A DNA stretch of 64,000 bases from Streptomyces sp. NBC_01803 (GTDB lineage Bacteria > Actinomycetota > Actinomycetes > Streptomycetales > Streptomycetaceae). Each line of letters opens with the position of its first letter. Within the stretch, counting starts at the first letter, position 1. The DNA lies in contig NZ_CP109073.1 of assembly GCF_035917415.1 (NCBI RefSeq), positions 1,528,501 to 1,592,500 of the forward strand, written 5' to 3'. A model generated the notes under the pieces. The model saw nothing but the letters and a program-made list of their open reading frames with translations, was not told the origin of the DNA and made no database searches. Of the stretch, positions 25,538 to 35,366 are shown piece by piece. The translations under genes were made by a program, and so were the position numbers.

Positions 25538-26536
25538 GTGCTCTCCGTGCGTCCTCTGCGGCGGCGCCCCTGGCCGCTCGTGCTGGGCCTCGCCGTGGTC
25601 CTGACCGTGCTGGCGGCGCTCATCTGGCGGCCCCTGGTCGGAAACGACGACAGCCCGTCGGGCGAGGTGACCATGAGCACGGGGGTGATCACCGGGGTGT
25701 ACGCCCGGTACGGGCAGCTCCTGGAGGAGCAGTTGGAGCGGGACGCGCCGGATCTCCGCCTCATGCTGGAGCCGAGCGTCGGCTCCGGGGAGAACATCGA
25801 GCGGCTGGTGTCGGGCGAGGCCGATTTCGCCATCGCCACCGCCGACGCCATCGCGACCTATCAGGCCGACGACCGCGAGGGGGCCGACCGGCTGCGGGCC
25901 TGCGCCCGACTCTACGACGACTACCTCCAACTCGTCGTCCGCGAGGACTCCCCCGTCCACCGGACCGCCGACCTGGCGGGCCTGCGGGTCGGCGTGGGCC
26001 AGGACAACTCGGGCGTGCAGCTGGTGACGCGGGCGCTGCTCGCGGCGGCCGGACTCGACATGGACACGGGCGTCGAGCCGGTCCGGGAGGCCATCAACAG
26101 GATGCCCACGCTGCTGGAGTCCCACGAGATCGACGCCTTCTTCTGGTCGGGGGGGCTGCCCACCACCGCCATCAAACAGCTCGCCGACCGTGTGGACATC
26201 CGGCTGGTCCCGCTGGGCGACCTGCTGGACACGCTGGCCGCCCAGGGGGACCAGGCCGCCTACTACCGGGCGGCGGTGATGCCGCCGGACGCCTATCCCG
26301 ACATCTCCGGCACCGGCACGATCGACACCATCGCGGTGGCCAACCTCCTGGTGACGACCGACCGCATGGACGACGCGGTCGCCGAGCAGATCACCGAGTC
26401 GATCATCAACGGCCGCGACCGCATCGGGCAGTACGTGCACGCGGCCCAGCGGGTCGATCTGCGGACCGCCATCTACACCCAGCCGCTCCCACTCCACCCG
26501 GGCGCCGCCGCCTACTACCGCGCGGCCAAGTCCTGA
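25538..26536 (+). CDS. TAXI-family TRAP-type solute-binding protein
   Basis: This 332-residue protein has an N-terminal membrane anchor (residues about 11-28, [20 protein letters not shown]) without a lipobox Cys, then a periplasmic-type binding fold. The TAXI signature is seen in [38 protein letters not shown] and [17 protein letters not shown]. The later FFWSGGLPT and AVANLLVTT also belong to the family. TAXI proteins normally feed a TRAP transporter with fused DctQM permease, but no such permease is in the window, so its partner is elsewhere or it acts as a sensor subunit. It is divergent from miaB by 66 bp and precedes the alpha-mannosidase by 40 bp. Confidence 0.85.
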   Translation: MLSVRPLRRRPWPLVLGLAVVLTVLAALIWRPLVGNDDSPSGEVTMSTGVITGVYARYGQLLEEQLERDAPDLRLMLEPSVGSGENIERLVSGEADFAIATADAIATYQADDREGADRLRACARLYDDYLQLVVREDSPVHRTADLAGLRVGVGQDNSGVQLVTRALLAAAGLDMDTGVEPVREAINRMPTLLESHEIDAFFWSGGLPTTAIKQLADRVDIRLVPLGDLLDTLAAQGDQAAYYRAAVMPPDAYPDISGTGTIDTIAVANLLVTTDRMDDAVAEQITESIINGRDRIGQYVHAAQRVDLRTAIYTQPLPLHPGAAAYYRAAKS

Positions 26537-26576
26537 GCCTCCGCACTCCCCACCGGACATGACATCGGAGTCCCCC

Positions 26577-29500
26577 GTGCACGACGACCGCAGCCTCGTG
26601 GAGAACCGCCTGCACCGGGTGCTGAGCGAGCGCCTCAGGCCGGCGATCCACCGCGATCCGGTGCCACTGGCCGTCGAGCGATGGGACGCGCCGGGTGAGC
26701 CGGTGCCGGTCGCCGAGGGGCTGGCGGCGCGCTACCGGCCGGCCGCGGCGGGCGACACGTGGGGTCCGGCGTGGGGCACCACCTGGTTCCGGGTCACCGG
26801 ACGGGTGCCGGGGGCCTGGGCGGGGCGGGTGGTGGAGGCGGTCCTCGACCTCGGCTTCGACCGGCGGCTGCCCGGGTTCCAGTGCGAGGGGCTGGTCCAC
26901 CGCCCCGACGGCCGTGCTGTGAAGGGCCTGCATCCGGCCAACGACTGGGTACGGGTCGCGGACGCGGCGGCCGGTGGCGAGGAGGTCGAGCTGTACGTCG
27001 AGGCGGCGGCCAATCCGATCCTGACCGAGCAGCGGCCCAGCGACCGGGGCGACCGGCTGACCTCGGGCGACGAGCCGCTGTACCGGCTGGCGCGGATGGA
27101 TCTGGCCGTCTTCGAGACGACCGTGTGGGAGCTGGTGCAGGACCTGGAGGTGCTGAGCGGGCTGATGGGGCAGCTCTCCGTGGACGACGCGCGGCGCTGG
27201 ACGGTGCTCCGGGCCGTCGAGGGCGCGCTGGACGCCCTCGACCTGGACGACGTCACGGGCACGGCCCCGGCCGCCGCCCGGTGCCTGGCCGGGGTGCTCG
27301 CCTCGCCCGCGCACGCCTCGGCGCACCGGCTGAGCGCGGTCGGCCACGCGCACATCGACTCGGCGTGGCTGTGGCCGCTGCGCGAGACGGTGCGGAAGGT
27401 GGCGCGCACGGCGGCCAATGTGACGGCGCTGATGGACGGGCACCCGGATTTCGTCTTCGCGATGTCGCAGGCGCAGCAGTTCGCCTGGCTGAAGGAGCAC
27501 CGGCCCGAGGTGTACGCGCGGGTCCGGGAGAAGGTGGCGGCCGGGACGTTCGTGCCGGTGGGCGGCATGTGGGTGGAGTCGGACACCAACATGGTCGGCG
27601 GGGAGGCCATGGCCCGGCAGTTCGTGTACGGCAAGCGGTTCTTCCTGGAGGAGTTCGGGATCGAGACACGGGAGGTGTGGCTGCCCGACTCGTTCGGGTA
27701 CTCGGCGGCGCTGCCGCAGCTCGTGAGGCTGTCGGGGTCCGAGTGGTTCCTCACCCAGAAGATCTCGTGGAACCAGACCAACGCCTTCCCGCACCACACC
27801 TTCTGGTGGGAGGGCATCGACGGCACCCGCGTCTTCACCCACTTCCCGCCCGTCGACACGTACAACTCCGATCTGGGCGGGGCACAGGTCGCGCACGCGG
27901 CCCGCAACTACCGGGAGAAGGGCCGGGGCACGCGCTCGCTGGTGCCGTTCGGCTGGGGCGACGGCGGGGGCGGTCCCACCCGGGAGATGCTGGCGCGGGC
28001 CGGGCGGCTGCGGGACCTGGAGGGCTCGCCGCGGGTGGAGATCGAGCGGCCGGCCGCGTTCTTCGGGAAGGCGCGCGCCGAGTATCCGGACGCGCCGGTG
28101 TGGGTCGGGGAGCTGTACTTGGAGCTGCACCGGGGCACGTACACCTCACAGGCGAGGACGAAGCAGGGGAACCGGCGGAGCGAGTCGCTGCTGCGCGAGG
28201 CCGAGCTGTGGGCGGCCACGGCGGCGGTGCGCTCGCCCGGCTACGGGTATCCGTACGAGGACCTGGAGCGGCTATGGAAGACGGTGCTGCTGCACCAGTT
28301 CCACGACATCCTGCCCGGTTCGTCCATCGCCTGGGTGCACCGGGAGGCCGGGGCGGCGTACGCGCGGGTGCGGGCCGAGCTGCTGGAGATCGTGGACGGC
28401 GCGCAGCGGGCGCTGGCGGGCACGGGCCCCGGCACGGTGGTGTTCAACGCGGCCCCGCACGCCAGGGGCGGCATCCCGGCCGGCGGCGCGCGCCCCCGCC
28501 CGGGCCCGGTGACCGCTCCGGTGACCGCTCCGGTGACGGCCGGGGCGCGGGACGGCGGGGGCTTCACGCTCGACAACGGCCTGCTGCGGGTGGGCATCGA
28601 CGGCCGGGGCCTGGTGGTCTCCGCCGTCGATCTGGCCGTCGGCCGTGAGGCGATCGCGCCGGGCCGGGCGGGGAACCTGCTCCAGCTCCACCCCGACCTG
28701 CCGAACCGCTGGGACGCCTGGGACCTCGACGCCTTCTACCGGCATGACGTCACGGACCTGGTGGACGCCCGGGCTCTGGCCCTGACCGAGGACGGCGGCG
28801 AGGCGGCCACGGTTGAGGTGGTCCGTTCGTTCGGCGCCTCCCGGGTGACGCAGCGGCTGACGCTGCGGGCCGGCGCGCGCGTGCTGGAGGTGGACAGCGC
28901 GATCGACTGGCACGAGCGGGAGAAGATCCTCAAGGCGGCCTTCCCGCTGGACGTGAAGGCGGACAGGTCGGCGGCGGAGACCCAGTTCGGGCACATCTTC
29001 CGGGCCACCCACACCAACACCTCGTGGGACGCGGCGAAGTTCGAGATCTGCGCCCACCGGTGGCTGCACGTCGAGGAGCCCGGCTGGGGCGCGGCGGTCG
29101 TCAACGACTCCACCTACGGCCACGACGTCACCCGCGAGATCCGCGCGGACGGCGGCCAGACCACCACGGTGCGGCTCTCCCTGCTGCGCGCTCCGCGCTA
29201 TCCGGATCCGGAGACCGACCAAGGCGCCCACCGGCTGCGATACGCGCTGGCGCCGGGCGCGACCATCGGCGACGCCGTCCGCGAGGGCCACTGGATCAAC
29301 CTGCCCGAGCGCGCGGTCCCCGGCGACGCGGCCGTCGAGCCGCTGGTCACCGTGGAGGAGGACGACGGCCGGCTGGTGGTGGCGGCCGTGAAGCTGGCGG
29401 ACGACCGCGGCGGGGACGTGGTGGTCCGGCTGTACGAATCGAGCGGCGGCCGGGCGCGCGGCCGACTGCGGACGGGCTTCGCGACGGTCTCCGTGACGGC

Positions 29501-29633
29501 GACCGACCTGCTGGAACGGCCGCTGGCGGACGCGCCGGCCTACCGGGCCGGGGCAGATGGCCGGGTGGAGCTGGCGCTGCGCCCGCACCAGATCCTCACG
29601 CTGCGCCTGGCCCGGGCCGTTGCGCGCCCGTGA
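26577..29633 (+). CDS. GH38 alpha-mannosidase
   Basis: This 1018-residue glycoside hydrolase family 38 enzyme removes alpha-linked mannose and may act on mannosylated glycans or oligosaccharides. The zinc-binding motif [15 protein letters not shown] is near residue 256, and the nucleophile Asp lies in [17 protein letters not shown] near residue 369. The segment [19 protein letters not shown] contributes another zinc-ligand His-Asp pair. Beta-sandwich domains fill the last half, beginning near residue 660 ([16 protein letters not shown]). There is no signal peptide, so it is intracellular. The GTG at 26577 is preferred because GGAG lies six bases upstream; an ATG six codons earlier lacks a ribosome binding site. 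Its 3' end overlaps the convergent gluK by 38 bp. Confidence 0.92.
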   Translation: MHDDRSLVENRLHRVLSERLRPAIHRDPVPLAVERWDAPGEPVPVAEGLAARYRPAAAGDTWGPAWGTTWFRVTGRVPGAWAGRVVEAVLDLGFDRRLPGFQCEGLVHRPDGRAVKGLHPANDWVRVADAAAGGEEVELYVEAAANPILTEQRPSDRGDRLTSGDEPLYRLARMDLAVFETTVWELVQDLEVLSGLMGQLSVDDARRWTVLRAVEGALDALDLDDVTGTAPAAARCLAGVLASPAHASAHRLSAVGHAHIDSAWLWPLRETVRKVARTAANVTALMDGHPDFVFAMSQAQQFAWLKEHRPEVYARVREKVAAGTFVPVGGMWVESDTNMVGGEAMARQFVYGKRFFLEEFGIETREVWLPDSFGYSAALPQLVRLSGSEWFLTQKISWNQTNAFPHHTFWWEGIDGTRVFTHFPPVDTYNSDLGGAQVAHAARNYREKGRGTRSLVPFGWGDGGGGPTREMLARAGRLRDLEGSPRVEIERPAAFFGKARAEYPDAPVWVGELYLELHRGTYTSQARTKQGNRRSESLLREAELWAATAAVRSPGYGYPYEDLERLWKTVLLHQFHDILPGSSIAWVHREAGAAYARVRAELLEIVDGAQRALAGTGPGTVVFNAAPHARGGIPAGGARPRPGPVTAPVTAPVTAGARDGGGFTLDNGLLRVGIDGRGLVVSAVDLAVGREAIAPGRAGNLLQLHPDLPNRWDAWDLDAFYRHDVTDLVDARALALTEDGGEAATVEVVRSFGASRVTQRLTLRAGARVLEVDSAIDWHEREKILKAAFPLDVKADRSAAETQFGHIFRATHTNTSWDAAKFEICAHRWLHVEEPGWGAAVVNDSTYGHDVTREIRADGGQTTTVRLSLLRAPRYPDPETDQGAHRLRYALAPGATIGDAVREGHWINLPERAVPGDAAVEPLVTVEEDDGRLVVAAVKLADDRGGDVVVRLYESSGGRARGRLRTGFATVSVTATDLLERPLADAPAYRAGADGRVELALRPHQILTLRLARAVARP

Positions 29634-31044
29634 CGATGAGCCCGGGGATCTCGGGGGCGTCCCGGGGCACGGTGACGGTCACGCGCAGGCCGTGCGGCGC
29701 GTTGCGGGCGTAGGAGATGTCCGCGCCCGCGGCGGCGAGCAGGGCCGCGACGATGGACAGGCCGAGTCCTGAGCCGGAGACGTTCTGGTGCCGGCCGCTG
29801 CGCCAGAAGCGGTCGCCGATGCGCTCCAGCTCGGCGTCCTCCAGTCCCGGCCCGTCGTCGGCGGTCTCGATGGTGACGCCGTCGCGATCGGTGGACACGG
29901 TGACGCGCACCTCGCCGCCGCCCGGCGTGAACTTCAGGGCGTTGTCGACGATCGCGTCCAGCGCGCTGGAGAGCCCCACCGGATCGGACCAGCCGGTGGC
30001 CGCCGGGGGCCCGGCCAGGCGCAGGGCGACGCCGCGCCGGTCCGCGACCGGGTGCCAGGCGGCGACCCGTTCCGCGACCAGGGCCGCCACATCGGTCACC
30101 CGCAGGTCGGCGGGGGTGTGCTCGGCGACGGCGAGGTCGAGCAGACCGTCCAGCACCCGGGCCAGGCGCTTGCCCTCGGTGCGGACGGAGGCGACCTCCG
30201 GGTTGTCCTCGGGGAGTTCGAGGGCGAGCAGGTCGATGCGGAGCAGCAGCGCGGAGAGCGGGTTGCGCAGCTGGTGGGAGGCGTCGGCGACGAAGGCGCG
30301 CTGCTGACGGAGCACCTCCTCGACGTTGTCGGCCATCTCGTTGAACGAGCGGGCCAGCCGCCGCAGCTCCGGCGGCCCGGCCGCGGTGGCGACCCGGGCG
30401 GTGAGCCGGCCCGTGGCCATCTCGTGGGTGGCCTTGTCCAGCACGCGCACCGGGCGCAGCACCCAGCCGGCGAGCCGGAACGCCGCGCCGACGGCCAGCA
30501 GCATGGCGGCCGCCTCCCCGGTGGCGATGGCCAGCCAGCCGCGCAGGACGCGGGAACGCAGCGCGCCGGTGGGCGAGTCGGTGAGGACGACAGCGATCAC
30601 GTCGCCGTCCCTGATCACCGGCGAGGCGACGATCAGCCGCCGGTCGCCGTCCCAGGGCCACACCTGCGACGGGCCCTGGCTGCGGCGCCCGGCCAGGGCC
30701 TCCGCGAACTCCTCGCCGGCGGTCCCGCCCGGCACCCGCCAGTCGTTCGGCGCGACGGCCATGGGCTCGGCGTCGCGCCAAAAGACCCCGGCCCTGATCC
30801 CGTACACCTCGTAGTACCGGGCGAGATCGGCACGGAGGGTCTCCGCCGCCTCGTCCGCGGCATCGCCGGCCGCGGCGTCCGCCGCGTACTGGGCGAGGGA
30901 GGCGAAGCGCGCCGTGTCGTCGATGCGGTCCACGATGACCCGCTGCTGCTCGCTGCGGGCCTGGCTGGTGGCCAGCGGCACGCCGAGCGCGAGCAGCACG
31001 CCGGCCAGCAGCACGATGAGGAGGGGGAGCAGGCGTGAGCGCAT
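29596..31044 (-). CDS. gluK: Sensor histidine kinase GluK-like
   Basis: This 482-residue membrane sensor kinase has a first transmembrane helix LLPLLIVLLAGVLLALGVPL and an extracytoplasmic sensing region of about 120 residues. A second helix (LAIATGEAAAMLLAVGAAFRL) leads into HAMP. The HisKA box holds the phosphorylated His in VADASHQLRNPLSALLL. The ATPase domain shows DNALKFTPGGGEV (N box), ETADDGPGL (G1) and GLGLSIVAALL. With gluR 19 bp upstream and gluABCD beyond, it matches the GluR-GluK glutamate-sensing system I recall from S. coelicolor, so the likely stimulus is external glutamate. Its stop lies inside the alpha-mannosidase gene on the other strand. Confidence 0.87.
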   Translation of the reverse strand: MRSRLLPLLIVLLAGVLLALGVPLATSQARSEQQRVIVDRIDDTARFASLAQYAADAAAGDAADEAAETLRADLARYYEVYGIRAGVFWRDAEPMAVAPNDWRVPGGTAGEEFAEALAGRRSQGPSQVWPWDGDRRLIVASPVIRDGDVIAVVLTDSPTGALRSRVLRGWLAIATGEAAAMLLAVGAAFRLAGWVLRPVRVLDKATHEMATGRLTARVATAAGPPELRRLARSFNEMADNVEEVLRQQRAFVADASHQLRNPLSALLLRIDLLALELPEDNPEVASVRTEGKRLARVLDGLLDLAVAEHTPADLRVTDVAALVAERVAAWHPVADRRGVALRLAGPPAATGWSDPVGLSSALDAIVDNALKFTPGGGEVRVTVSTDRDGVTIETADDGPGLEDAELERIGDRFWRSGRHQNVSGSGLGLSIVAALLAAAGADISYARNAPHGLRVTVTVPRDAPEIPGLIVTGAQRPGPGAA

Positions 31045-31063
31045 GGTCGTCGGCGAATCCCGG

Positions 31064-31753
31064 TCAGGCGGCCGGGAGCGCGAGCCGGTAGCCGACGCCG
31101 CGGACGGTCTCGACGAGCTCGGGCCGGCGCAGCTTGGCGCGGAGCGAGGCGACGTGCACCTCCAGGGTGCGTCCGGTGCCCTCCCAGCTCGTCTGCCAGA
31201 CGTCGCTGATGATCTGCTCGCGGCGGAAGACGACGCCGGGGCGCTGGGCGAGCAGCGCCAGCAGGTCGAACTCCTTGCGGGTGAGCGCCACCTGCTGGCC
31301 GTCGACAGAGACCTGGCGGGTGGCCAGCTCGACCGTGATGGGGCCCAGGGCCAGCACGTCGGCCGTCTCCTCGCCGGCGTCGGCGGTCTCCTCCGGGCCC
31401 GTGCGGCGGCTGACGGCGTGGATGCGGGCGAGCAGCTCGCCGGTGTCGTAGGGCTTGACCACGTAGTCGTCGGCGCCGAGGTTCAGGCCGTGGATGCGGG
31501 AGCGCACGTCGGAGCGGGCCGTCACCATGATCACCGGCACCGAGGCGATGCGCCGGATCCGGCCGCAGACCTCGAAGCCGTCCACGTCGGGCAACCCGAG
31601 GTCGAGGAGCACGACCCCGAAGGAGCGGTCGTGCAACAGGCTGATCGCTTCCTCCCCGCCGCGGGCGCGGACCACGTCGAAGCCGTGTTTGCCGAGCACG
31701 GCGACCAGGGCCGCGGCGACGTGCTCGTCGTCCTCGACAAGGAGCAGTCTCAT
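31064..31753 (-). CDS. gluR: OmpR-family response regulator GluR-like
   Basis: This 229-residue response regulator has a receiver domain (residues 1-115) with the acidic pocket LLVEDDE. The phosphoacceptor Asp is in VVLLDLGLPDVDG near residue 51, Thr in IMVTARSD and Lys in DDYVVKPYD. A winged-helix effector domain occupies about residues 133-227 (LTRKEFDLLALLAQRPG and RTLEVHVASLRAKLRRP). It is the first gene of gluRK and divergent from gluA, so by analogy with the S. coelicolor system it should regulate gluABCD. A short direct repeat in the divergent region is a candidate binding site. Confidence 0.88.
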   Translation of the reverse strand: MRLLLVEDDEHVAAALVAVLGKHGFDVVRARGGEEAISLLHDRSFGVVLLDLGLPDVDGFEVCGRIRRIASVPVIMVTARSDVRSRIHGLNLGADDYVVKPYDTGELLARIHAVSRRTGPEETADAGEETADVLALGPITVELATRQVSVDGQQVALTRKEFDLLALLAQRPGVVFRREQIISDVWQTSWEGTGRTLEVHVASLRAKLRRPELVETVRGVGYRLALPAA

Positions 31754-31801
31754 TCGCGCTCTCCAATCATGCCGTTCACACGTCCATGCTGATGATGCCG
31801 G

Positions 31802-31818
31802 GTGGCGTCAAGTGGCGT
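31802..31818. promoter_or_regulatory. Candidate GluR binding direct repeat
   Basis: GTGGCGT occurs at 31802-31808 and again at 31812-31818, a 10-bp period that puts both copies on one face of the helix, as OmpR-family regulators prefer. It sits 48 bp upstream of gluR in the gluR-gluA divergent region. There is no confirmed consensus to compare with. Confidence 0.35.
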
Positions 31819-31927
31819 GGCCGGAGTCGACGGTTCCGTCGGGCCGCGCGCACGCTGGGCAGCCTCCGGTGACTGTGTGTGTTCGGCGAGCGTCTGGATC
31901 GTTATGCTCAATTTCCGCTCAGATCTG

Positions 31928-31957
31928 CTGACGCTGTATCGACACGCTGGCTAGGGT
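31928..31957 (+). promoter_or_regulatory. Possible gluABCD promoter
   Basis: CTGACG (31928-31933) and TAGGGT (31952-31957) are separated by 18 bp, and the -10-like element ends 33 bp before the gluA start codon. The fit to a vegetative Streptomyces promoter is moderate. Confidence 0.4.
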
Positions 31958-31990
31958 CCCTGCAACCGACAAGGATGGAGCAACTCCACG

Positions 31991-32776
31991 ATGAGCGATG
32001 CGCCGCTGACCAAGGACTCCGCCGCGACCCCGCCGCCGGCGGACGCCCTTGTCGTCCTGGACAGCGTGAACAAGCACTTCGGCGCCCTGCACGTGCTTCA
32101 GGACATCGATCTGACCATCGAGCGCGGCGAAGTCGTCGTCGTGATCGGTCCCTCCGGTTCCGGCAAGTCCACGCTGTGCCGTGCGATCAACCGCCTGGAG
32201 ACGATCGACTCCGGGACCATCACCATCGATGGCGTCCCGCTCCCGGCGGAGGGCCGGGAGCTGGCCCGGCTGCGGGCCGACGTGGGCATGGTCTTCCAGT
32301 CGTTCAACCTCTTCGCGCACAAGACGGTGTTGCAGAACGTGATACTCGGCCCTGTCAAGGTGCGGCGGAAGGACAAGGCCGAGGTCGAGACGCGGGCCCG
32401 CGCGCTGCTGGACCGGGTGGGCGTCGGCAACCAGGCGGACAAGTACCCCGCGCAGCTCTCCGGCGGCCAGCAGCAGCGGGTCGCCATCGCCCGCGCGCTG
32501 GCGATGGAGCCGAAGGTGATGCTCTTCGACGAGCCGACCTCGGCGCTGGACCCCGAGATGATCAACGAAGTCCTCGAAGTCATGCGTCAGCTCGCCCGTG
32601 AGGGGATGACCATGGTCGTCGTCACCCACGAGATGGGCTTCGCGCGCTCCGCCGCGAACCGCGTGGTGTTCATGGCCGACGGCCGGATCGTCGAAGAGGC
32701 CGAGCCGCACCAGTTCTTCGACAACCCGCGCAGTGACCGGGCCAAGGACTTCCTGTCCAAGATCCTCCAGCACTGA
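31991..32776 (+). CDS. gluA: Glutamate ABC transporter ATP-binding protein
   Basis: This 261-residue ATPase drives the polar amino acid importer. Walker A is [19 protein letters not shown] near residue 56, the Q-loop is [13 protein letters not shown], the ABC signature is [18 protein letters not shown] and Walker B is [14 protein letters not shown]. The switch His is in [20 protein letters not shown]. Length and motifs are those of GlnQ/GluA-type subunits. It is the first gene of a plus-strand operon gluABCD, with 59 bp to gluB. Specificity for glutamate is inferred from the gluRK neighbourhood and synteny. Confidence 0.93.
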   Translation: MSDAPLTKDSAATPPPADALVVLDSVNKHFGALHVLQDIDLTIERGEVVVVIGPSGSGKSTLCRAINRLETIDSGTITIDGVPLPAEGRELARLRADVGMVFQSFNLFAHKTVLQNVILGPVKVRRKDKAEVETRARALLDRVGVGNQADKYPAQLSGGQQQRVAIARALAMEPKVMLFDEPTSALDPEMINEVLEVMRQLAREGMTMVVVTHEMGFARSAANRVVFMADGRIVEEAEPHQFFDNPRSDRAKDFLSKILQH

Positions 32777-32835
32777 GCGCGGCGACACCTTCCCGTACCC
32801 ACCCGATCCGACCCAGGACAAGGGGATTTCCCACG

Positions 32836-33648
32836 ATGAGACTCCGCAAGGCAAGCGCGCTGGCCGCCACCGTCCTCGCTCTCTCCCTGACCGCCACGGC
32901 CTGTGGTGGCGGCGATGACAGCGACGACGGCATCACCATCGGCATCAAGTTCGACCAGCCGGGTCTGGGCCTGAAGACGCCGGACGGCACCTACGAGGGC
33001 TTCGACGTCGACGTCGCCACCTACATCGCGGGCGAGCTGGGCTACGAGCCGGACCAGATCACCTGGGAGGAGGCGCCCAGCGCCGAGCGCGAGAACCTCC
33101 TCAAGCGGGGCGACGTGGACTTCATCGTCGCCACCTACTCGATCAACGACGAGCGCAAGCAGCAGGTCGACTTCGCCGGCCCGTACTTCCTCGCCCACCA
33201 GGACCTGCTGATCCGCGAGGACGACGAGGTCGCCGACGTGGACGCGATCAACTCCCTCACCCTGTGCTCGGTCACCGGCTCCACCTCCGCGCAGAACGTG
33301 CAGGAGGACTTCGCGCCGAACGCCGACCTCCGCCAGTTCGGCACCTACTCCGAGTGCCTCACCGGTCTGGAGAACGGCACGGTCGACGCGCTGACCACGG
33401 ACGACTCCATCCTCGCCGGGTACGCCGCGCAGGAGCAGAACCAGGGCAAGTTCAAGCTCGCCGGACTGGAGCTCAGCGACGAGCACTACGGCGTCGGCCT
33501 GCCGAAGGACTCCGACCTGCGGGAGGACGTCAACGCGGCCCTCCAGCAGATGGTCGACGACGGCTCGTGGGAGGGCTTCGTCGCGGAGAACTTCGGTCCG
33601 GCCGGCTACGAGGCCGAGCCCGCTCCGGAGATCACGGAAACCGACTGA
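32836..33648 (+). CDS. gluB: Glutamate-binding lipoprotein
   Basis: This 270-residue extracellular lipoprotein captures the amino acid for the GluCD permease. It has a signal peptide with the lipobox LTATAC (Cys near residue 22) followed by a Gly/Asp-rich spacer. The family 3 solute-binding fold shows GIKFDQPGLGLKTPDGTYEG and FDVDVATYIAGELGY, then LLKRGDVDFIVATYS. DLLIREDDEV and LTTDDSILAGYAAQ are also typical. An AAGGGG ribosome binding site precedes the ATG. It lies between gluA and gluC in the operon. Confidence 0.92.
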   Translation: MRLRKASALAATVLALSLTATACGGGDDSDDGITIGIKFDQPGLGLKTPDGTYEGFDVDVATYIAGELGYEPDQITWEEAPSAERENLLKRGDVDFIVATYSINDERKQQVDFAGPYFLAHQDLLIREDDEVADVDAINSLTLCSVTGSTSAQNVQEDFAPNADLRQFGTYSECLTGLENGTVDALTTDDSILAGYAAQEQNQGKFKLAGLELSDEHYGVGLPKDSDLREDVNAALQQMVDDGSWEGFVAENFGPAGYEAEPAPEITETD

Positions 33649-33742
33649 TCGGTCGGCGCCCTGAGTGGCGCGCCGGTCAGCGCCGGCGCGCCACGCCTCT
33701 TCCCGCTCTTCCCGCATTCTCGACGCGAGACTGAGAGATTCC

Positions 33743-34417
33743 GTGTTCGATTTCCTTGATCTCGATCGATACGACTTGTTCGGGGCCTTCTGGACGACGA
33801 TTGAGCTCGCCGTCTTCTCCGCCATCGGCTCGCTCATCTGGGGAACGGCACTGGTCGCGATGCGCGTCAGCCCGGTGCCGATCATGCGTGCCTTCGCCGC
33901 CGGTTATGTGCACATCTTCCGCAACACCCCGCTGACCCTGCTGATCGTCTTCTGCTCCCTGGGCCTGAACCAGACCCTGGGCATGGAGATGTGGACGGAC
34001 CGCGACGCCGAGACGCTCGGCTTCCGGCTGGCGGTCCTCGGCTTCATCGCCTACACCTCCACCTTCGTCTCCGAGGCGCTGCGCTCCGGGATCAACACGG
34101 TCCCGGTCGGCCAGGCGGAGGCGGCGCGCGCCCTCGGTCTGAGCTTCTCGCAGGTGCTGCGGCTGATCGTTCTCCCGCAGGCGTTCCGCACCTCGGTGGC
34201 GCCGCTGACGAACGTACTGATCGCCCTGATCAAGAACACCACGGTGGCCGCGGCGATCGGTGTCGCCGAAGCCGCGCTGCTGATGCGGGAGATGATCGAG
34301 AACGAAGCGGAGCTGATCCCGATCGCCGTCCTGTTCGCCCTCGGATTCATGGTCCTGACCCTGCCCACCGGGCTGCTGCTCGGCTGGGTGGCCAAGCGCG
34401 TGGCGGTGAAGCGATGA
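33743..34417 (+). CDS. gluC: Glutamate ABC transporter permease GluC
   Basis: This 224-residue inner permease subunit of the HisM/GlnP type starts at a GTG (VFDFLDLDRYD) with GAGAG upstream. A longer reading would add 26 Arg/Ser-rich residues unlike the family. Hydrophobic segments include TTIELAVFSAIGSLIWGTAL, TPLTLLIVFCSLGL and a helix around VLFALGFMVLTLPTGLLLGW. The EAA loop that docks on GluA is EAARALGLSFSQVLRLIVLP. Its TGA overlaps the gluD ATG (ATGA), indicating translational coupling. Confidence 0.92.
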   Translation: MFDFLDLDRYDLFGAFWTTIELAVFSAIGSLIWGTALVAMRVSPVPIMRAFAAGYVHIFRNTPLTLLIVFCSLGLNQTLGMEMWTDRDAETLGFRLAVLGFIAYTSTFVSEALRSGINTVPVGQAEAARALGLSFSQVLRLIVLPQAFRTSVAPLTNVLIALIKNTTVAAAIGVAEAALLMREMIENEAELIPIAVLFALGFMVLTLPTGLLLGWVAKRVAVKR

Positions 34418-35340
34418 GTGACCTGTCCGTTCTCTACGACGCCCCCGGGCCGCGCGCCAAGGTCCGCAACGCCGTCTACGCCGTCCTCTTCCTCGTCGTC
34501 CTCGCGGCCGTCGGCTGGTGGGTGTGGCAGCAGCTCGACGACAAGAACCAGCTGGACGCCGACAAGTGGGAGCCGTTCTTCACCGACTCCCGCGTGTGGA
34601 CGACCTATCTGCTCCCCGGCCTCCAGGACACCGTGACCGCGGCGGGTCTGTCCCTGGTCATCGCGCTGCCGCTGGGAGCGGTGCTCGGCATCGGGCGGCT
34701 GTCCGACCACTCGTGGATCAGGGGCACGGCGGGCGCGGTCGTGGAGTTCTTCCGCGCCATCCCGGTGCTGCTGCTGATGCTGTTCGCCAACGAGGCGTAC
34801 GCGCTGTGGAGCAACGTCGAGCGGGACGTGCGCCCGCTCTACGCGGTGGTGACCGGTCTGGTGCTGTACAACGCCTCGGTGCTGGCCGAGGTGGTCCGGG
34901 CCGGCGTGCTGTCCCTGCCCAGGGGACAGTCCGACGCGGCGCAGGCGATCGGCATGCGCAAGGGCCAGACGATGGTCCACGTGCTGCTGCCGCAGGCGGT
35001 GACGGCCATGCTCCCGGCGATCGTCAGCCAGCTGGTGGTCATCGTCAAGGACACGGCGCTCGGCGGCGTCATGCTGGGCTACAGCGAGCTGCTGAGCAAC
35101 GCCCGGCTCGTCTCGACCAACTACTCCAACACCATCGCCGCCTACACGATGGCCGCGGCGGTCTTCGTCGCGCTGAACTTCCTCCTGACCAGCTTCGCGG
35201 GCTGGCTGGAAGGGCGGATCCGCCGGGGCAAGCGCACCACCGGTGCGGTACTGTCGACCACCACCACCGAGGAGATGGACATCGCCGGGGACGTACCCGG
35301 GCCATATCGCCTCGGACAGGGTCCCGATACCAGAACCTAG
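34414..35340 (+). CDS. gluD: Glutamate ABC transporter permease GluD
   Basis: This 308-residue second permease has an N-terminal helix (AVYAVLFLVVLAAVGWWVW), an extracytoplasmic stretch and the permease core with TVTAAGLSLVIALPLGAVLG and EFFRAIPVLLLMLF. The EAA loop is DAAQAIGMRKGQTMVHVLLP. A C-terminal hydrophilic tail of about 40 residues (GKRTTGAVLSTTTTEEMD) is cytoplasmic and longer than in GluC. It overlaps gluC by 4 bp and ends the operon, with the FAD monooxygenase beginning 26 bp later on the same strand. Confidence 0.92.
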   Translation: MSDLSVLYDAPGPRAKVRNAVYAVLFLVVLAAVGWWVWQQLDDKNQLDADKWEPFFTDSRVWTTYLLPGLQDTVTAAGLSLVIALPLGAVLGIGRLSDHSWIRGTAGAVVEFFRAIPVLLLMLFANEAYALWSNVERDVRPLYAVVTGLVLYNASVLAEVVRAGVLSLPRGQSDAAQAIGMRKGQTMVHVLLPQAVTAMLPAIVSQLVVIVKDTALGGVMLGYSELLSNARLVSTNYSNTIAAYTMAAAVFVALNFLLTSFAGWLEGRIRRGKRTTGAVLSTTTTEEMDIAGDVPGPYRLGQGPDTRT

Positions 35341-35366
35341 GCCAAGCGGCCCGAACGGGGGCCGAC

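Noticed and set aside
25472..26560. Minus-strand upstream extension of miaB
   Set aside because: The extra residues are the antisense of the TAXI gene and unlike any MiaB N-terminus.
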